64,000 nucleotides of DNA from Paraburkholderia sp. BL21I4N1 (GCF_002973525.1 NZ_PVEN01000011.1:1-64000), one strand, 5' to 3'. Positions 45,656 to 55,177 are shown, counted from the stretch's first letter. Translations and numbers: made by a program. The notes: generated by a model not told the origin, from the sequence alone.

Positions 45656-46303
45656 ATGACCACAGACCGCACGATCACCCTGTTCCATTCGCCGCAATGC
45701 CGCTCCGTCAGCGCGCTCACGCTGCTCGAGGAACTCGGCGCGCCGTATCAACTGAAGGTGCTGAACATGAAGGCCGGCGAGCACCGCAAAGCGCCGTATC
45801 TCGCCATCAATCCGCTCGGCAAGGTGCCGGCGATTCTTCACGGCGACGCGCTGGTCACCGAGCAGGTGGCCATCTTCATCTATCTGGCGGATCTGTTCCC
45901 CGAGGCGGCCCTCGCGCCGAAGCTCGACGATCCGCGCCGCGGTCCGTACCTGCGCTGGCTCGTGTACTACGCGGCGTGCTACGAACCGGCGCTGGTCGAC
46001 AAGGCGATGAAGCGCGAACCGGCGCCGCTCGCCACGTCGCCCTACGGCGATTTCGATTCGATGATAGGCACGCTGGCGGAGCAGTTGCAGGCGTCGCCGT
46101 ATCTGCTGGGAGCGACGCTGTCCGCGGCCGACATTCTGTGGGGCATCGCGTTGCACTGGGGAATGATGTTCAAGCTGGTGCCGGAAACGCCGGTTCTGCT
46201 CGACTACGTCGGGCGTATTTGTTCCCGGCCGAGTTTCGTCGGGGTGAATGAGCGCGATATCGCGCTGGCGGCCGACCATGCGGCGGCGGTGAGCGGAGGA
46301 TGA
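45656..46303 (+). CDS. Glutathione S-transferase
   Basis: A 215-residue GST. The N-terminal thioredoxin-like domain carries SPQCRSVSALTLLEELG near residue 12 (Ser/Cys active-site region) and the glutathione-binding cis-Pro motif NPLGKVPAI followed by TEQVAIFIYLAD. The C-terminal helical domain ends in a GATLSAADILWGIALHWG block. Likely a detoxification enzyme. It is divergent from the WYL regulator, which probably controls it. Shine-Dalgarno ggaggcg. Confidence 0.88.
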   Translation: MTTDRTITLFHSPQCRSVSALTLLEELGAPYQLKVLNMKAGEHRKAPYLAINPLGKVPAILHGDALVTEQVAIFIYLADLFPEAALAPKLDDPRRGPYLRWLVYYAACYEPALVDKAMKREPAPLATSPYGDFDSMIGTLAEQLQASPYLLGATLSAADILWGIALHWGMMFKLVPETPVLLDYVGRICSRPSFVGVNERDIALAADHAAAVSGG

Positions 46304-46458
46304 AGGGGCAGGCGGCGCTTGCGCATGTCGGTCGGCCGACCAGGTCCCCCGGGATTTGAGACAATGCAGGCCGCCGGTGAATGTCTTGCCGGGACAACTG
46401 GGCGCGGTTCGGCCTTCCGCGCAGACGCCGCCCCCTTGAACAAGAGATGTTTTCAGGT

Positions 46459-46719
46459 ATGAGCAAGACCGCCTTTATTCCCAGCGTGCCCGCGAAGTCG
46501 GAAGACGAGTTCGACGTATCGGCCACGTCCAGACTGGCCGGCTACCGGCGTTTCTTCGGCGTGTTGAAAGTGGTTCGAACCACCGACGGCCGCGTGCTGT
46601 TCCCGTTCGACGGCGCGCCGGAGTTGGGCCCCTATGCGACCAAGCTCGAAGCGGTCGCGGCGGCGCAGGTTTATGGCGAACATATTGTGGCTAGTGATCT
46701 GGCGCGACCTGAGCTTTGA
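46459..46719 (+). CDS. Small conserved protein, DUF6723-like
   Basis: An ~86-residue soluble protein with a compact alpha/beta pattern: GYRRFFGVLKVVRTTDGRVLFPFDGAPELGPYATKLEAVAAAQVYGEHIVASDL. It resembles small Burkholderia proteins that I associate with DUF6723. Function unknown. The start is uncertain: ATG at 46459 (MSKTAF) or at 46447 (MFSGM). Frame extends further upstream without support. A terminator follows. Confidence 0.6.
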   Translation: MSKTAFIPSVPAKSEDEFDVSATSRLAGYRRFFGVLKVVRTTDGRVLFPFDGAPELGPYATKLEAVAAAQVYGEHIVASDLARPEL

Positions 46720-46770
46720 TGCCTGTCGACGGCGAAACGACGCACAACCGCCAACGACCGTGGCAAACAA

Positions 46771-46802
46771 AAAGGGCGCTGAAAACGGCTTCAGCGCCCT
46801 TT
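46771..46802 (+). terminator. Terminator after the DUF6723-like gene
   Basis: A perfect 12-bp stem (aaagggcgctga / tcagcgcccttt) with an 8-base loop. Only three T residues follow, so it may be modest in strength; it also faces the end of glmS. Confidence 0.75.
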
Positions 46803-46898
46803 GACACACAGTTCCGCTTACGCCGCGCAACGCTGCGCGACATTAGCGATCGCCGAGGTCCGTGAGAAAAACCCTCTACACAGACGCCGGCCCTACCC

Positions 46899-48716
46899 TC
46901 ATTCCACCGTCACCGATTTCGCCAGATTCCGCGGCTTATCCACGTCGGTACCCCGTGCACACGCCGTGTGATACGCCAGCAACTGCAACGGCACCACGTG
47001 CAGGATAGGCGACAGCAACCCATAGTGCTCGGGCATCCGGATTACATGCAGGCCTTCGTCGTTGACGATCCTGGTATCCGCGTCCGCAAACACATACAAC
47101 TGACCGCCCCGCGCGCGCACTTCCTGAATATTCGACTTCAGCTTTTCCAGCAGCGCGTCATTCGGCGCCACCGTCACCACCGGCATTGCCTCGGTCACGA
47201 GCGCCAACGGCCCGTGCTTCAACTCGCCGGCCGGATAGGCCTCAGCGTGAATGTACGAAATCTCCTTGAGTTTCAGCGCGCCTTCGAGCGCGATCGGGTA
47301 ATGCAGGCCACGCCCGAGGAACAACGCATGTTCCTTGCGCGAGAACTCTTCCGACCACGCGATGATCTGCGGCTCCAGCGCCAGCACGCTATTCAGTGCA
47401 GCCGGCAGGTGACGCAACTGCTTCAGATATTCGGCTTCCTGCGCTTCGCTCACACGGCCGCGCAACTTCGCCAGCGTCGCGGCGAGCACGAACAGCGCGA
47501 CCAGTTGCGTGGTGAATGCCTTGGTCGATGCGACACCGATCTCGCGGCCGGCATGCGTGAGGAACGACAGTTCGGTTTGACGCACCATTGCGCTCGTACC
47601 GACATTGCAGATGGCCAGCGTGTGCGTATGTCCCAGCGATTGCGCATGCTTCAGCGCCGCCAGCGTGTCCGCCGTCTCGCCTGACTGCGAGATCACCACG
47701 ACCAGCGCTTTCGGATTCGGCACCGACTCGCGGTAGCGATACTCGCTGGCAATTTCCACCTGCGTTGGAATCTTCGCGATCGATTCGAGCCAGTACTTCG
47801 CCGTCAGCCCCGAGTAGTAGCTCGTGCCGCAAGCGAGAATCAGCAGACTGTCGATGTCCGCGAACACTTTGTCCGCGCCTTCGCCGAACAGCGACGCGTC
47901 GAACGAATCCGCTTGCGGAATCGTGTCGGAGATCGCGCGCGGTTGCTCGAAGATTTCTTTCTGCATGAAGTGACGGTACGGGCCGAGTTCGACCGCGCCG
48001 CCGTATGCCGCGACCTGTCGCACGTCGCGCTGCGCTTCATTGCCGTCGCGGTCGGCGATACGCACGCCTTCCAGCGACAGTTCGCACACGTCGCCTTCTT
48101 CGAGGAAGATGAAGCGTTCGGTGCTGCCCGCGAGCGCAAGTGCGTCTGACGCGAGGAAGTTCTCGCCGTTGCCGAGCCCGACCACCAGCGGCGAACCCTG
48201 ACGCGCGCCGACCACGGTATGCGGCTGATCCTTGTGCAGGACCGCGATCGCATAGGCGCCGTGCAACTGCGCAACCGCTTCACGCACCGCCGCGAACAGA
48301 TCGCCGCGATACAGGCTGTGAACCAGGTGAGCGATAACCTCGGTGTCGGTCTGCGAGACGAACGTGTAACCCTTGCCGCGCAACATCTCCCGCAGCGATT
48401 CGTAGTTTTCGATGATGCCGTTGTGTACCAACGCGAGCGCATCTTTCGAGAAGATCGGGTGCGCGTTGTCCGTGACCGGCGCGCCATGCGTGGCCCAGCG
48501 CGTATGCGCGATACCGGTGATGCCTTCCAGATGGTTCTCGCGAACCTGCTCGTCGAGATCGGCGACGCGCGCCACGCTGCGAGCGCGACGCGGACCGTCG
48601 GCGCCGAGCACGGCCACGCCGCACGAGTCGTAGCCGCGATACTCGAGGCGACGCAGTCCTTCGATCAGGACGGGAACGATGTTACGTTGCGCAACCGCGC
48701 CAACAATGCCACACAT
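46899..48716 (-). CDS. glmS: Glutamine-fructose-6-phosphate aminotransferase
   Basis: Makes glucosamine-6-phosphate from fructose-6-phosphate and glutamine, the entry to UDP-GlcNAc and peptidoglycan synthesis. The 605-residue chain starts MCGIVGAV, so Cys2 is the amidotransferase nucleophile. Glutaminase domain (~1-220: HTRWATHGAP, NGIIENY), then two SIS domains (~280-425 with ILACGTSYYSGL and VVISQSGETADT; ~450-600) and the C-terminal LAKSVTVE. It follows glmU by 60 bp on the same strand, in an operon. That gap is too short for a glmS ribozyme. Confidence 0.97.
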   Translation of the reverse strand: MCGIVGAVAQRNIVPVLIEGLRRLEYRGYDSCGVAVLGADGPRRARSVARVADLDEQVRENHLEGITGIAHTRWATHGAPVTDNAHPIFSKDALALVHNGIIENYESLREMLRGKGYTFVSQTDTEVIAHLVHSLYRGDLFAAVREAVAQLHGAYAIAVLHKDQPHTVVGARQGSPLVVGLGNGENFLASDALALAGSTERFIFLEEGDVCELSLEGVRIADRDGNEAQRDVRQVAAYGGAVELGPYRHFMQKEIFEQPRAISDTIPQADSFDASLFGEGADKVFADIDSLLILACGTSYYSGLTAKYWLESIAKIPTQVEIASEYRYRESVPNPKALVVVISQSGETADTLAALKHAQSLGHTHTLAICNVGTSAMVRQTELSFLTHAGREIGVASTKAFTTQLVALFVLAATLAKLRGRVSEAQEAEYLKQLRHLPAALNSVLALEPQIIAWSEEFSRKEHALFLGRGLHYPIALEGALKLKEISYIHAEAYPAGELKHGPLALVTEAMPVVTVAPNDALLEKLKSNIQEVRARGGQLYVFADADTRIVNDEGLHVIRMPEHYGLLSPILHVVPLQLLAYHTACARGTDVDKPRNLAKSVTVE

Positions 48717-48776
48717 GGCTTATTCCTTTTCAGTGCTGGATTGCAAGGAGCGCGCCCGAAGCGCGCGTCATGTTCA

Positions 48777-50138
48777 TCAGCTCTTCTTCTTGGTCGGGCG
48801 GACGTAGCCCGTCTTGCTGGTTTGCGTCTTGTCGTTCAACACCAGCGTCTCGGCTTCGACGTCTTTCCACACCGTGGTGCCCGCCGCGATCGTCACACCG
48901 CGCCCGACGCGCACCGGCGCGACCAGCTGCGTGTCCGACCCGACGAAAACGTCGTCTTCGATAATAGTGCGGAATTTGTTCGCGCCGTCGTAATTGCAGG
49001 TGATGGTGCCCGCGCCGATATTCACGCGCGCCCCGATGTCCGCGTCGCCGATATACGTGAGGTGGTTCGCTTTGGAGCCGCGGCCGAGCACCGCGTTCTT
49101 CACTTCGACGAAGTTGCCGACATGCGATTCATCCGCCAGCAACGCACCGGGCCGCAGCCGCGCATACGGTCCGAGCACGACGTTCGCGCCGACTTCGGCG
49201 CCTTCGATATGCGTGAAGGCGTCGACACGCGTACCGGCGCCGATCGTTGCATTGCGGATCACACAGTTCGGCCCGATGGCGACGTTGTCGGCCAGCGTGA
49301 CGCGGCCTTCGAACACGCAGTTCACGTCGATCGAGACATCGCGGCCGCATTCGAGCGTGCCGCGGACGTCCAGACGCGCCGGGTCGGCCAGCGTCACGCC
49401 CGCCACCAGCAATGCTTCCGCCAGTTCGCCCTGATAGATTCGCTCGAGTTCAGCAAGCTGCTGCTTGCTGTTCACGCCTAGCGTTTCCCACTCTTCGTGC
49501 GGCTGCGTGGTCACGACTTCGAGGCCAGCCTCGATCGCCATCTCGACCGCGTCGGTGAGATAGAACTCGCCTTGCGCATTGTCGTTTTTCAAGGCCGCGA
49601 GCCAGCCGGCGAGACGCCCGGTCGGCGCCACGATGATGCCCGTGTTGATTTCGGCGATCTTGAGTTGCTCGGGCGTTGCGTCTTTCTGCTCGACGATACG
49701 CGATACCTTGCCCCGCGCATCACGCACGATGCGGCCGTAGCCGCTCGGGTCCGCGAGCGTAACGGTGAGCACACCGTAGCCGCCCTCGCCCGCCCGGTCG
49801 GTCAGCGCGCGCAACGTGCTGGCGCGCGTGAGCGGCACGTCGCCGTAAAGCACCAGCGTGGGCGCGTTCGGGTCGAGCAGCGGCAACGCCTGCTGCACCG
49901 CGTGCCCCGTGCCGAGTTGCTGTTCCTGCACGGCGAACTGAACGTCCGGCGCCGCAACCGCCTGGCGCACGGCTTCGGCGCCATGACCGATCACCACGAC
50001 GAGACGCGCGGGATTCAGCGCACGTGCGGTGTCGATGACATGAGCGAGGAGTGGCCGGCCGGCCAGCGGATGGAGCACCTTGGGCAGCGCGGACCGCATG
50101 CGCTTGCCGGTGCCTGCCGCCAAAATAACGATGTTCAT
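48777..50138 (-). CDS. glmU: Bifunctional UDP-GlcNAc pyrophosphorylase / GlcN-1-P acetyltransferase
   Basis: Last two steps to UDP-GlcNAc. The 453-residue enzyme has an N-terminal uridyltransferase domain (LAAGTGKRMRSALPKVLHPLAGRPLL; ~1-230) and a C-terminal left-handed beta-helix acetyltransferase domain of hexapeptide repeats (~250-440). The active-site region includes NFVEVKNAVLGRGSKANHLTYIGDADIG and the final TVWKDV segment. It precedes glmS with 60 bp between them, so the two enzymes bracketing the pathway are coexpressed. Confidence 0.97.
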   Translation of the reverse strand: MNIVILAAGTGKRMRSALPKVLHPLAGRPLLAHVIDTARALNPARLVVVIGHGAEAVRQAVAAPDVQFAVQEQQLGTGHAVQQALPLLDPNAPTLVLYGDVPLTRASTLRALTDRAGEGGYGVLTVTLADPSGYGRIVRDARGKVSRIVEQKDATPEQLKIAEINTGIIVAPTGRLAGWLAALKNDNAQGEFYLTDAVEMAIEAGLEVVTTQPHEEWETLGVNSKQQLAELERIYQGELAEALLVAGVTLADPARLDVRGTLECGRDVSIDVNCVFEGRVTLADNVAIGPNCVIRNATIGAGTRVDAFTHIEGAEVGANVVLGPYARLRPGALLADESHVGNFVEVKNAVLGRGSKANHLTYIGDADIGARVNIGAGTITCNYDGANKFRTIIEDDVFVGSDTQLVAPVRVGRGVTIAAGTTVWKDVEAETLVLNDKTQTSKTGYVRPTKKKS

Positions 50139-50252
50139 GGCGTCGGCGAGTAGACGAGTTTGGAGCCGCCGATTCTATCATGCAGCCCACCGCCAACGCC
50201 GTTGTGAAACACGCTATAACCGGCTGAAATGCCCGTAGTTCGGGCGTTTTCG

Positions 50253-51227
50253 TCAAAGATCGTCGAACTGGACGATCGAAATCGGTTTCAATGCGTTAGG
50301 CATTGCAACGTCGTTCGAGCCGGTCGAGCACGGCTCTTCGTCGAACGCAATGTCGCCTTGCGGATCGGCCTCGCCGGTGGCGCGCAAGCCCGCGAACGGG
50401 AACAGCTGGTGATCCATCAAATGCGACGGCACGACGTTCGACAATGCATTGAACATATTCTCGATGCGCCCCGGGAAACGCTTTTCCCAATCGCGGACCA
50501 GCGCCTTCATTTCCGCGCGCTTCAGGTTAGGCTGGCTGCCGCACAGGTTGCACGGAATGATCGGGAATTCGCGCAGTTCCGCGTATTTCTCGAGATCGGT
50601 TTCCTTCACATAGGCGAGCGGGCGGATCACGATGTTCTTGCCGTCGTCGGATTGCAGCTTGGGCGGCATGCCCTTCAGCTTGCCGCCGTAAAACATGTTC
50701 AGCAGCAGCGTTTGCAGAATGTCGTCGCGATGATGGCCGAGCGCGATCTTGGTCGCGCCGAGTTCACCCGCGACGCGGTACAGAATGCCGCGACGCAGCC
50801 GCGAGCACAGCGAGCAGGTGGTCTTGCCCTCCGGCACCAGCCGCTTGACGATGCTGTACGTGTCCTGGTTCTCGATGTGAAACGGAATGTCGAGTTGCTT
50901 CAGGTATTCGGGCAGCACGTGCTCCGGAAAGCCCGGCTGCTTCTGGTCGAGGTTGACCGCGACGATCTCGAAGTTGATCGGCGCGCGCTCGCGCAGCCGC
51001 ATCAGCAGTTCGAGCATCGCGTAGCTGTCTTTGCCGCCCGACAGGCAGACCATCACCTTGTCGCCTTCCTCGATCATGTTGAAGTCGACGATCGCCTCGC
51101 CGACCTGGCGCGCGAGCCGCTTGAACAGCTTGTTGTTCTCGTACGCTTCTTTCTGCTCGCGGCGCGTGAGCGGCATCTTCGTCGGCGCGGCGGCCTCGGC
51201 CTGGTTCAGGATGTCGGGCGTGGCCAT
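50253..51227 (-). CDS. ttcA: tRNA 2-thiocytidine(32) synthetase
   Basis: Thiolates cytidine 32 of certain tRNAs using ATP and an iron-sulfur cluster. The 324-residue protein has the PP-loop SGGKDS (63-68) and the cysteine pairs of the TtcA family, C138-C141 (CSLC) and C226-C229 (CNLC). The start is the ATG at 51227, with a strong aaggagg 7 bases upstream; an upstream in-frame TTG overlaps that site and is unlikely. It begins just after the folB stop, so it is in the same operon. Confidence 0.95.
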   Translation of the reverse strand: MATPDILNQAEAAAPTKMPLTRREQKEAYENNKLFKRLARQVGEAIVDFNMIEEGDKVMVCLSGGKDSYAMLELLMRLRERAPINFEIVAVNLDQKQPGFPEHVLPEYLKQLDIPFHIENQDTYSIVKRLVPEGKTTCSLCSRLRRGILYRVAGELGATKIALGHHRDDILQTLLLNMFYGGKLKGMPPKLQSDDGKNIVIRPLAYVKETDLEKYAELREFPIIPCNLCGSQPNLKRAEMKALVRDWEKRFPGRIENMFNALSNVVPSHLMDHQLFPFAGLRATGEADPQGDIAFDEEPCSTGSNDVAMPNALKPISIVQFDDL

Positions 51228-51229
51228 GC

Positions 51230-51625
51230 TCAATCCTCCTTGACGCGGAAGACTTCGACGCCCACCGCGTCACAGTCGGGATAGACGTCCGGCTTCTCGG
51301 TCGACACGCGCGCGGCCCGCACCAGCGGATGCTCGAGCATGGTCTTGACGAGGTCGTCGCAGAGCGTTTCCTGCAAATGAATGTGGCCTTGTTCGACGCG
51401 ACGCGCGATGGTCGAGCGCATGAAGTCGTAATCGACGACCTCATTCAGCTTGTCCGCCACCGGTGTGGACAGCGCAAGCGGCACGAACAGTTCGACGTTG
51501 ATCACGACGCGCTGTTCGCCGCGCTTTTCGAAATCGTGCACGCCGATGTTGATGTGCACTTCGTAATTGCGCAGAAAGAGCCGGCGGCAATCGGCGAGCC
51601 GGGGATGCGAAAGAGCGGCAAACAT
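51230..51625 (-). CDS. folB: Dihydroneopterin aldolase
   Basis: Folate pathway enzyme converting dihydroneopterin to 6-hydroxymethyl-dihydropterin. The 131-residue protein has the FolB landmarks LFLRNYEVHINIGVHDFEKRGEQRVVINVEL, VVDYDFMRSTIA and LQETLCDDLVKTMLEHP. The start is the ATG at 51625; an upstream extension of 11 codons is not needed. The ttcA Shine-Dalgarno is inside its 3' end. The upstream gene is an SDR with pteridine-reductase traits, so the pair forms a pterin module. Confidence 0.92.
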   Translation of the reverse strand: MFAALSHPRLADCRRLFLRNYEVHINIGVHDFEKRGEQRVVINVELFVPLALSTPVADKLNEVVDYDFMRSTIARRVEQGHIHLQETLCDDLVKTMLEHPLVRAARVSTEKPDVYPDCDAVGVEVFRVKED

Positions 51626-51670
51626 GTTCGTTCCAGTCGAAAAAAGCGTGCGGAGCACGCAAAGGGCGTT

Positions 51671-52489
51671 TCAGGCGCCCGTCAAAAACATAACGTCGCG
51701 CGGCAGGGGCACCAGGTGCTGCCCGCCGTCGACCACCAGCGTCGTTCCGGTGACGCCCGCTGCATCGGCGAGATACAGCGCGGCGGCGACAATATCCTCG
51801 GGCCGCGACGCGCGACCCAAAGGCGTAGTACGGTGAGCGGCAGCGAAACCGTCCGGCGTTTGATCGCCCGATTGCATCGTCAGGCCGGGCGCGAGCCCGA
51901 CCACCCGCACTTTCGGCGCCAAAGCCTGCGCCAGCGCGACCGTGGCTGTCTGCAACGCCGCCTTCGACAGCGTGTACGACAGGTAATCCGGATTCATGTT
52001 GTACAGCTTCTGATCCAGCACGTTGATCACGACGCCGCGCTGGCTTTCGTCGCCGCGCGCGGCCTCCGGCGTGGCTTCGTAGAGCATACGCGCGAGCACC
52101 AGCGGCGCGCCGACGTTCATCGCGGTCAGCTTGAGCAACAACTCGTAGCCGACATTCAGCGCCGTATCTTCTTCGAAACGCGACGCGTTGTTGACGATGC
52201 ACGCCGGCCGCCCAAGCGCCGCGATACAGGCCGGCAAAAGCCGTTCGACCTGCGCCTCGTCGCCCAATTCGGCCTGCAGCGCGATTGCCCGGCGGCCCAG
52301 CGCGACGATTTCGGCGACCACCTGGTCGGCTGCTTCGCGTGATTCGCCGTAATGTACCGCCACGTCCCAGCCCCGCGCGGCAAAGCCGAGCGCGAGCGCC
52401 CGCCCGATGCGGCGGGCGGCGCCGGTAATCAGCACGATTCGCGGCGCGTCAGGCGCGCGGGCAGCAGCGGTATCCAGAGAGGCGGTCAT
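51671..52489 (-). CDS. SDR oxidoreductase, probable dihydromonapterin/pteridine reductase (FolM-like)
   Basis: A 272-residue short-chain dehydrogenase. The nucleotide loop TGAARRIGRALA (22-33) is the TGxxxRIG form seen in pteridine reductases. The usual catalytic serine is replaced by Asp159, followed by Y172 and K176 (INVLDQ..SYTLSK): the same Asp-Tyr-x3-Lys arrangement as in PTR1 and FolM. It lies 45 bp upstream of folB on the same strand. Together this argues for a role in pterin/folate reduction. The exact pterin substrate is unproven. Confidence 0.8.
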   Translation of the reverse strand: MTASLDTAAARAPDAPRIVLITGAARRIGRALALGFAARGWDVAVHYGESREAADQVVAEIVALGRRAIALQAELGDEAQVERLLPACIAALGRPACIVNNASRFEEDTALNVGYELLLKLTAMNVGAPLVLARMLYEATPEAARGDESQRGVVINVLDQKLYNMNPDYLSYTLSKAALQTATVALAQALAPKVRVVGLAPGLTMQSGDQTPDGFAAAHRTTPLGRASRPEDIVAAALYLADAAGVTGTTLVVDGGQHLVPLPRDVMFLTGA

Positions 52490-52502
52490 TTACAATGCGG
52501 GG

Positions 52503-53708
52503 ATGAATCCGAAAGCTCACCAACCCGATAGTTTACCTGCTCCTGGCCCGAGCGCGCTCGCGCAGTCGGAAGCGCTGGTCGCGCAACTGCGCGCGGAGCT
52601 CGGCGACGCCGGCGGCTGGCTGCCGTTCGACCGTTACATGGAGCGCGCGTTATACGCGCCGGGACTCGGTTATTACAGCGGCGGCGCCCGCAAATTCGGC
52701 CTGCGCGGCGACGACGGCAGCGACTTCGTCACCGCGCCGGAATTGTCACCGCTGTTTGCCACGACACTGGCGCGACCGCTCGCCGAAGCGCTGCAGGCAA
52801 GCGGCACGCGCAACGTCATGGAATTCGGCGCCGGCACGGGCAAACTGGCCGCGGGCTTACTCAGCGCGCTCGACGCGCTGGGCGCGGAATTCGACAGTTA
52901 CGCGATCGTGGATTTATCGGGCGAACTACGCGAGCGCCAACGCGAAACGATCGAAGCAGCCGCGCCCACGCTCGCCGCCAAAGTACGCTGGCTGGACATG
53001 TTGCCGGAGCATTTCGAAGGCGTGGTGATCGGCAATGAAGTGCTGGACGCAATGCCGGTGCGGCTATTCGCCTTCCATGCCGGCGCGTGGCACGAACGCG
53101 GTGTCGTTTCGCGCGACGGTGCGTTTGCGTTCGAAGACCGTGCGGTCTCAGCCGCCGACGACCTTGCGCTGCTGGCTGAAATCGACACCGACACCGCTGA
53201 CACCGCCAGCGACGGCTACGTGACCGAAACGCACGAAGCCGCGCGCGCTTTCACGCGAACCATCTGCACGATGCTCGTGCGCGGCGCGGCATTTTTTATC
53301 GACTACGGTTTCCCGCGTCACGAGTACTACCACGCGCAACGCGCGCAGGGCACGCTGATGTGCCACTACCGGCATCGCGCGCACGGTGACCCATTTCTGT
53401 ATCCCGGTTTGCAGGACATCACCGCGCACGTGGAATTCACCGGCATCGCCGAAGCGGGCGTCGAGACGGGCGCCGATCTGCTCGGCTTCACATCGCAAGC
53501 GCGGTTTCTGTTAAACGCCGGGATTACCGAGGCACTATCGGCAATCGATCCGTCCGACACCAAGCGCTTTTTGCCCGCGGCGAATGCGGTGCAGAAGTTG
53601 TTGTCCGAGGCGGAGATGGGCGAACTGTTCAAGGTGATCGCGTTTTCGCGCGGTCTGGACGACACGTTGCAGGCGTTTTCGAGCGGCGACCGCTCGCATA
53701 CGCTCTGA
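52503..53708 (+). CDS. SAM-dependent methyltransferase, MidA/NDUFAF7 family
   Basis: A 401-residue methyltransferase of the DUF185 (MidA) family; human NDUFAF7 methylates an arginine in complex I. Landmarks: GGWLPFDRYMERALYAPGLGYYSGG near the N-terminus, the SAM motif VMEFGAGTGKLAAGLL, VVIGNEVLDAMPVRLF, and FFIDYGFPRHEYYHAQRAQGTL. The start is the ATG at 52503; the frame extends upstream over the divergent SDR gene. Starts of the two genes are only 13 bp apart. Downstream is DUF2905. Confidence 0.9.
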   Translation: MNPKAHQPDSLPAPGPSALAQSEALVAQLRAELGDAGGWLPFDRYMERALYAPGLGYYSGGARKFGLRGDDGSDFVTAPELSPLFATTLARPLAEALQASGTRNVMEFGAGTGKLAAGLLSALDALGAEFDSYAIVDLSGELRERQRETIEAAAPTLAAKVRWLDMLPEHFEGVVIGNEVLDAMPVRLFAFHAGAWHERGVVSRDGAFAFEDRAVSAADDLALLAEIDTDTADTASDGYVTETHEAARAFTRTICTMLVRGAAFFIDYGFPRHEYYHAQRAQGTLMCHYRHRAHGDPFLYPGLQDITAHVEFTGIAEAGVETGADLLGFTSQARFLLNAGITEALSAIDPSDTKRFLPAANAVQKLLSEAEMGELFKVIAFSRGLDDTLQAFSSGDRSHTL

Positions 53709-53739
53709 TTTTTTGCCTGATCCGGCTCGGGAACGCGCG

Positions 53740-53934
53740 ATGATCCGCTGGCTGTTGACAACGTTCGTAGCGGTGGCCGTGCTGTCGGCCTGCTGGCCAT
53801 GGCTGAGGAAAATCGGCATTGGACGCATGCCCGGCGACGTGACCTTGCGGCTGTTCGGCCGCGAGTATCCGTTTCCGTTCATGTCGACGCTGGTGCTCTC
53901 GATGCTGTTGTCGTTGCTCGCCAGGCTGTTGTAG
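53740..53934 (+). CDS. DUF2905 small membrane protein
   Basis: A 64-residue protein with two transmembrane helices (residues ~3-20 and ~46-63) and a central conserved KIGIGRMPGDVTLRLFGREYPFPF. This matches DUF2905. Function unknown. The start at 53740 (MIRWLL) follows midA by 31 bp, in the same direction, so it is probably cotranscribed. Its stop is 10 bp from the end of the convergent cca gene. Confidence 0.85.
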   Translation: MIRWLLTTFVAVAVLSACWPWLRKIGIGRMPGDVTLRLFGREYPFPFMSTLVLSMLLSLLARLL

Positions 53935-53944
53935 CCGTGCCTTA

Positions 53945-55177
53945 TCAACCCATCGCCGCTTCCACCGCCCGAATCCGTTCCTTGTGCACCGCTTCCTTGA
54001 TTCCGGCGGGCGCATCGGCCAGCCGCTTCGCCACCGCACCGGCATCGACACCACGCGCCGCGACGAGCGCCACCCTCAGCCGCTCGGCCTGCGGATAATC
54101 GCGCGCCTCGAACCCCAGGCGCCCACGCGCATCCGATTCACACGCCTGCAACGCTTCCGCGAAGCGCGCAGGCTTGCGAATCGCGTCGCTGCGCTCGAGC
54201 AGTCTCACCAGCGCGGCCGCACCCATTTCCATCACGCGATGAATGTTGCCGTGCTCCCGCGCCACCAGAAGCGCAAGGTCGCGGCACTCGTTCGGCACGC
54301 GCAGGCGCTCGCATAACGGCTTCAGCAGATTCACGCTGCGCTCTTCATGACCGATATGCCGGGGCAACACGTCTGCCGGCGTGGTCGCCTTGCCGAGGTC
54401 GTGCGTCAACGCGGCAAAGCGAACCGGCAACGCGTAACCCTGGTGCGCGGCGTGGTCGACCACCATCATCACGTGAACGCCCGTGTCCACTTCCGGGTGA
54501 TAGTCGGCGCGCTGCGGCACACCGTACAGCGCGTCGACTTCCGGCAGAATCCGCGCCAGTGCGCCGCATTCGCGCAGCACCTCGAACATGCGCGAAGGCT
54601 TCTTCTCCATCAGGCCGCGCGACACTTCCTGCCAGACGCGTTCGGCGACCAGCGCGTCCACTTCGCCGTCAGCCACCATCTTGCGCATCAGCGCCAGCGT
54701 TTCCGGCTCGACGGTGAAATCCACGAACCGGGCGGCGAACCGCGCGATCCGCAAGATCCGCACGGGGTCTTCGAGAAACGCATCGCTCACATGACGGAAG
54801 AGCCGCGCCTGCAAGTCGCCTTGGCCATTGAACGGGTCGATCACCGGACCGGTCAATTCACCGTCCGGACGCACTTCGCGCGCCATCGCGTTGATGGTCA
54901 GGTCGCGGCGCGCCAGGTCTTCCTCCAGCGTCACGTCCGGCGCATAGAAAAACTGGAAGCCGTGATAGCCCGCCGCCGTCTTGCGCTCGGTGCGCGCGAG
55001 CGCGTACTCCTCATGCGTTTGCGGATGCAGAAACACCGGAAAATCCTTGCCCACCGGACGGTAACCCTGCGCCACCATCTGCTCCGGCGTCGCGCCGACC
55101 ACGACGTAATCGCGGTCCTGCACCGGCACGCCCAGCAGTTCGTCGCGAACCGCGCCGCCTACCACGTAGAGTTTCAT
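53945..55177 (-). CDS. cca: Multifunctional CCA tRNA nucleotidyltransferase
   Basis: Adds or repairs the 3' CCA of tRNAs. The 410-residue protein is close to E. coli Cca in length. It starts MKLYVVGGAVRDELLG with the catalytic aspartate pair in VQDRDYVVVGA; RRDLTINAMA and EDPVRILRIARFAARF follow. A C-terminal HD domain (HDLGKATTPADVL) adds phosphohydrolase activity. The start is the ATG at 55177, overlapping the GST stop by ATGA. Last gene of a minus-strand operon. Confidence 0.95.
   Translation of the reverse strand: MKLYVVGGAVRDELLGVPVQDRDYVVVGATPEQMVAQGYRPVGKDFPVFLHPQTHEEYALARTERKTAAGYHGFQFFYAPDVTLEEDLARRDLTINAMAREVRPDGELTGPVIDPFNGQGDLQARLFRHVSDAFLEDPVRILRIARFAARFVDFTVEPETLALMRKMVADGEVDALVAERVWQEVSRGLMEKKPSRMFEVLRECGALARILPEVDALYGVPQRADYHPEVDTGVHVMMVVDHAAHQGYALPVRFAALTHDLGKATTPADVLPRHIGHEERSVNLLKPLCERLRVPNECRDLALLVAREHGNIHRVMEMGAAALVRLLERSDAIRKPARFAEALQACESDARGRLGFEARDYPQAERLRVALVAARGVDAGAVAKRLADAPAGIKEAVHKERIRAVEAAMG

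Noticed and set aside
48717..48776. glmS ribozyme
   Set aside because: Only 60 bp separate glmU from glmS, too short for the ribozyme, and glmS leaders in this group are not known to carry one.
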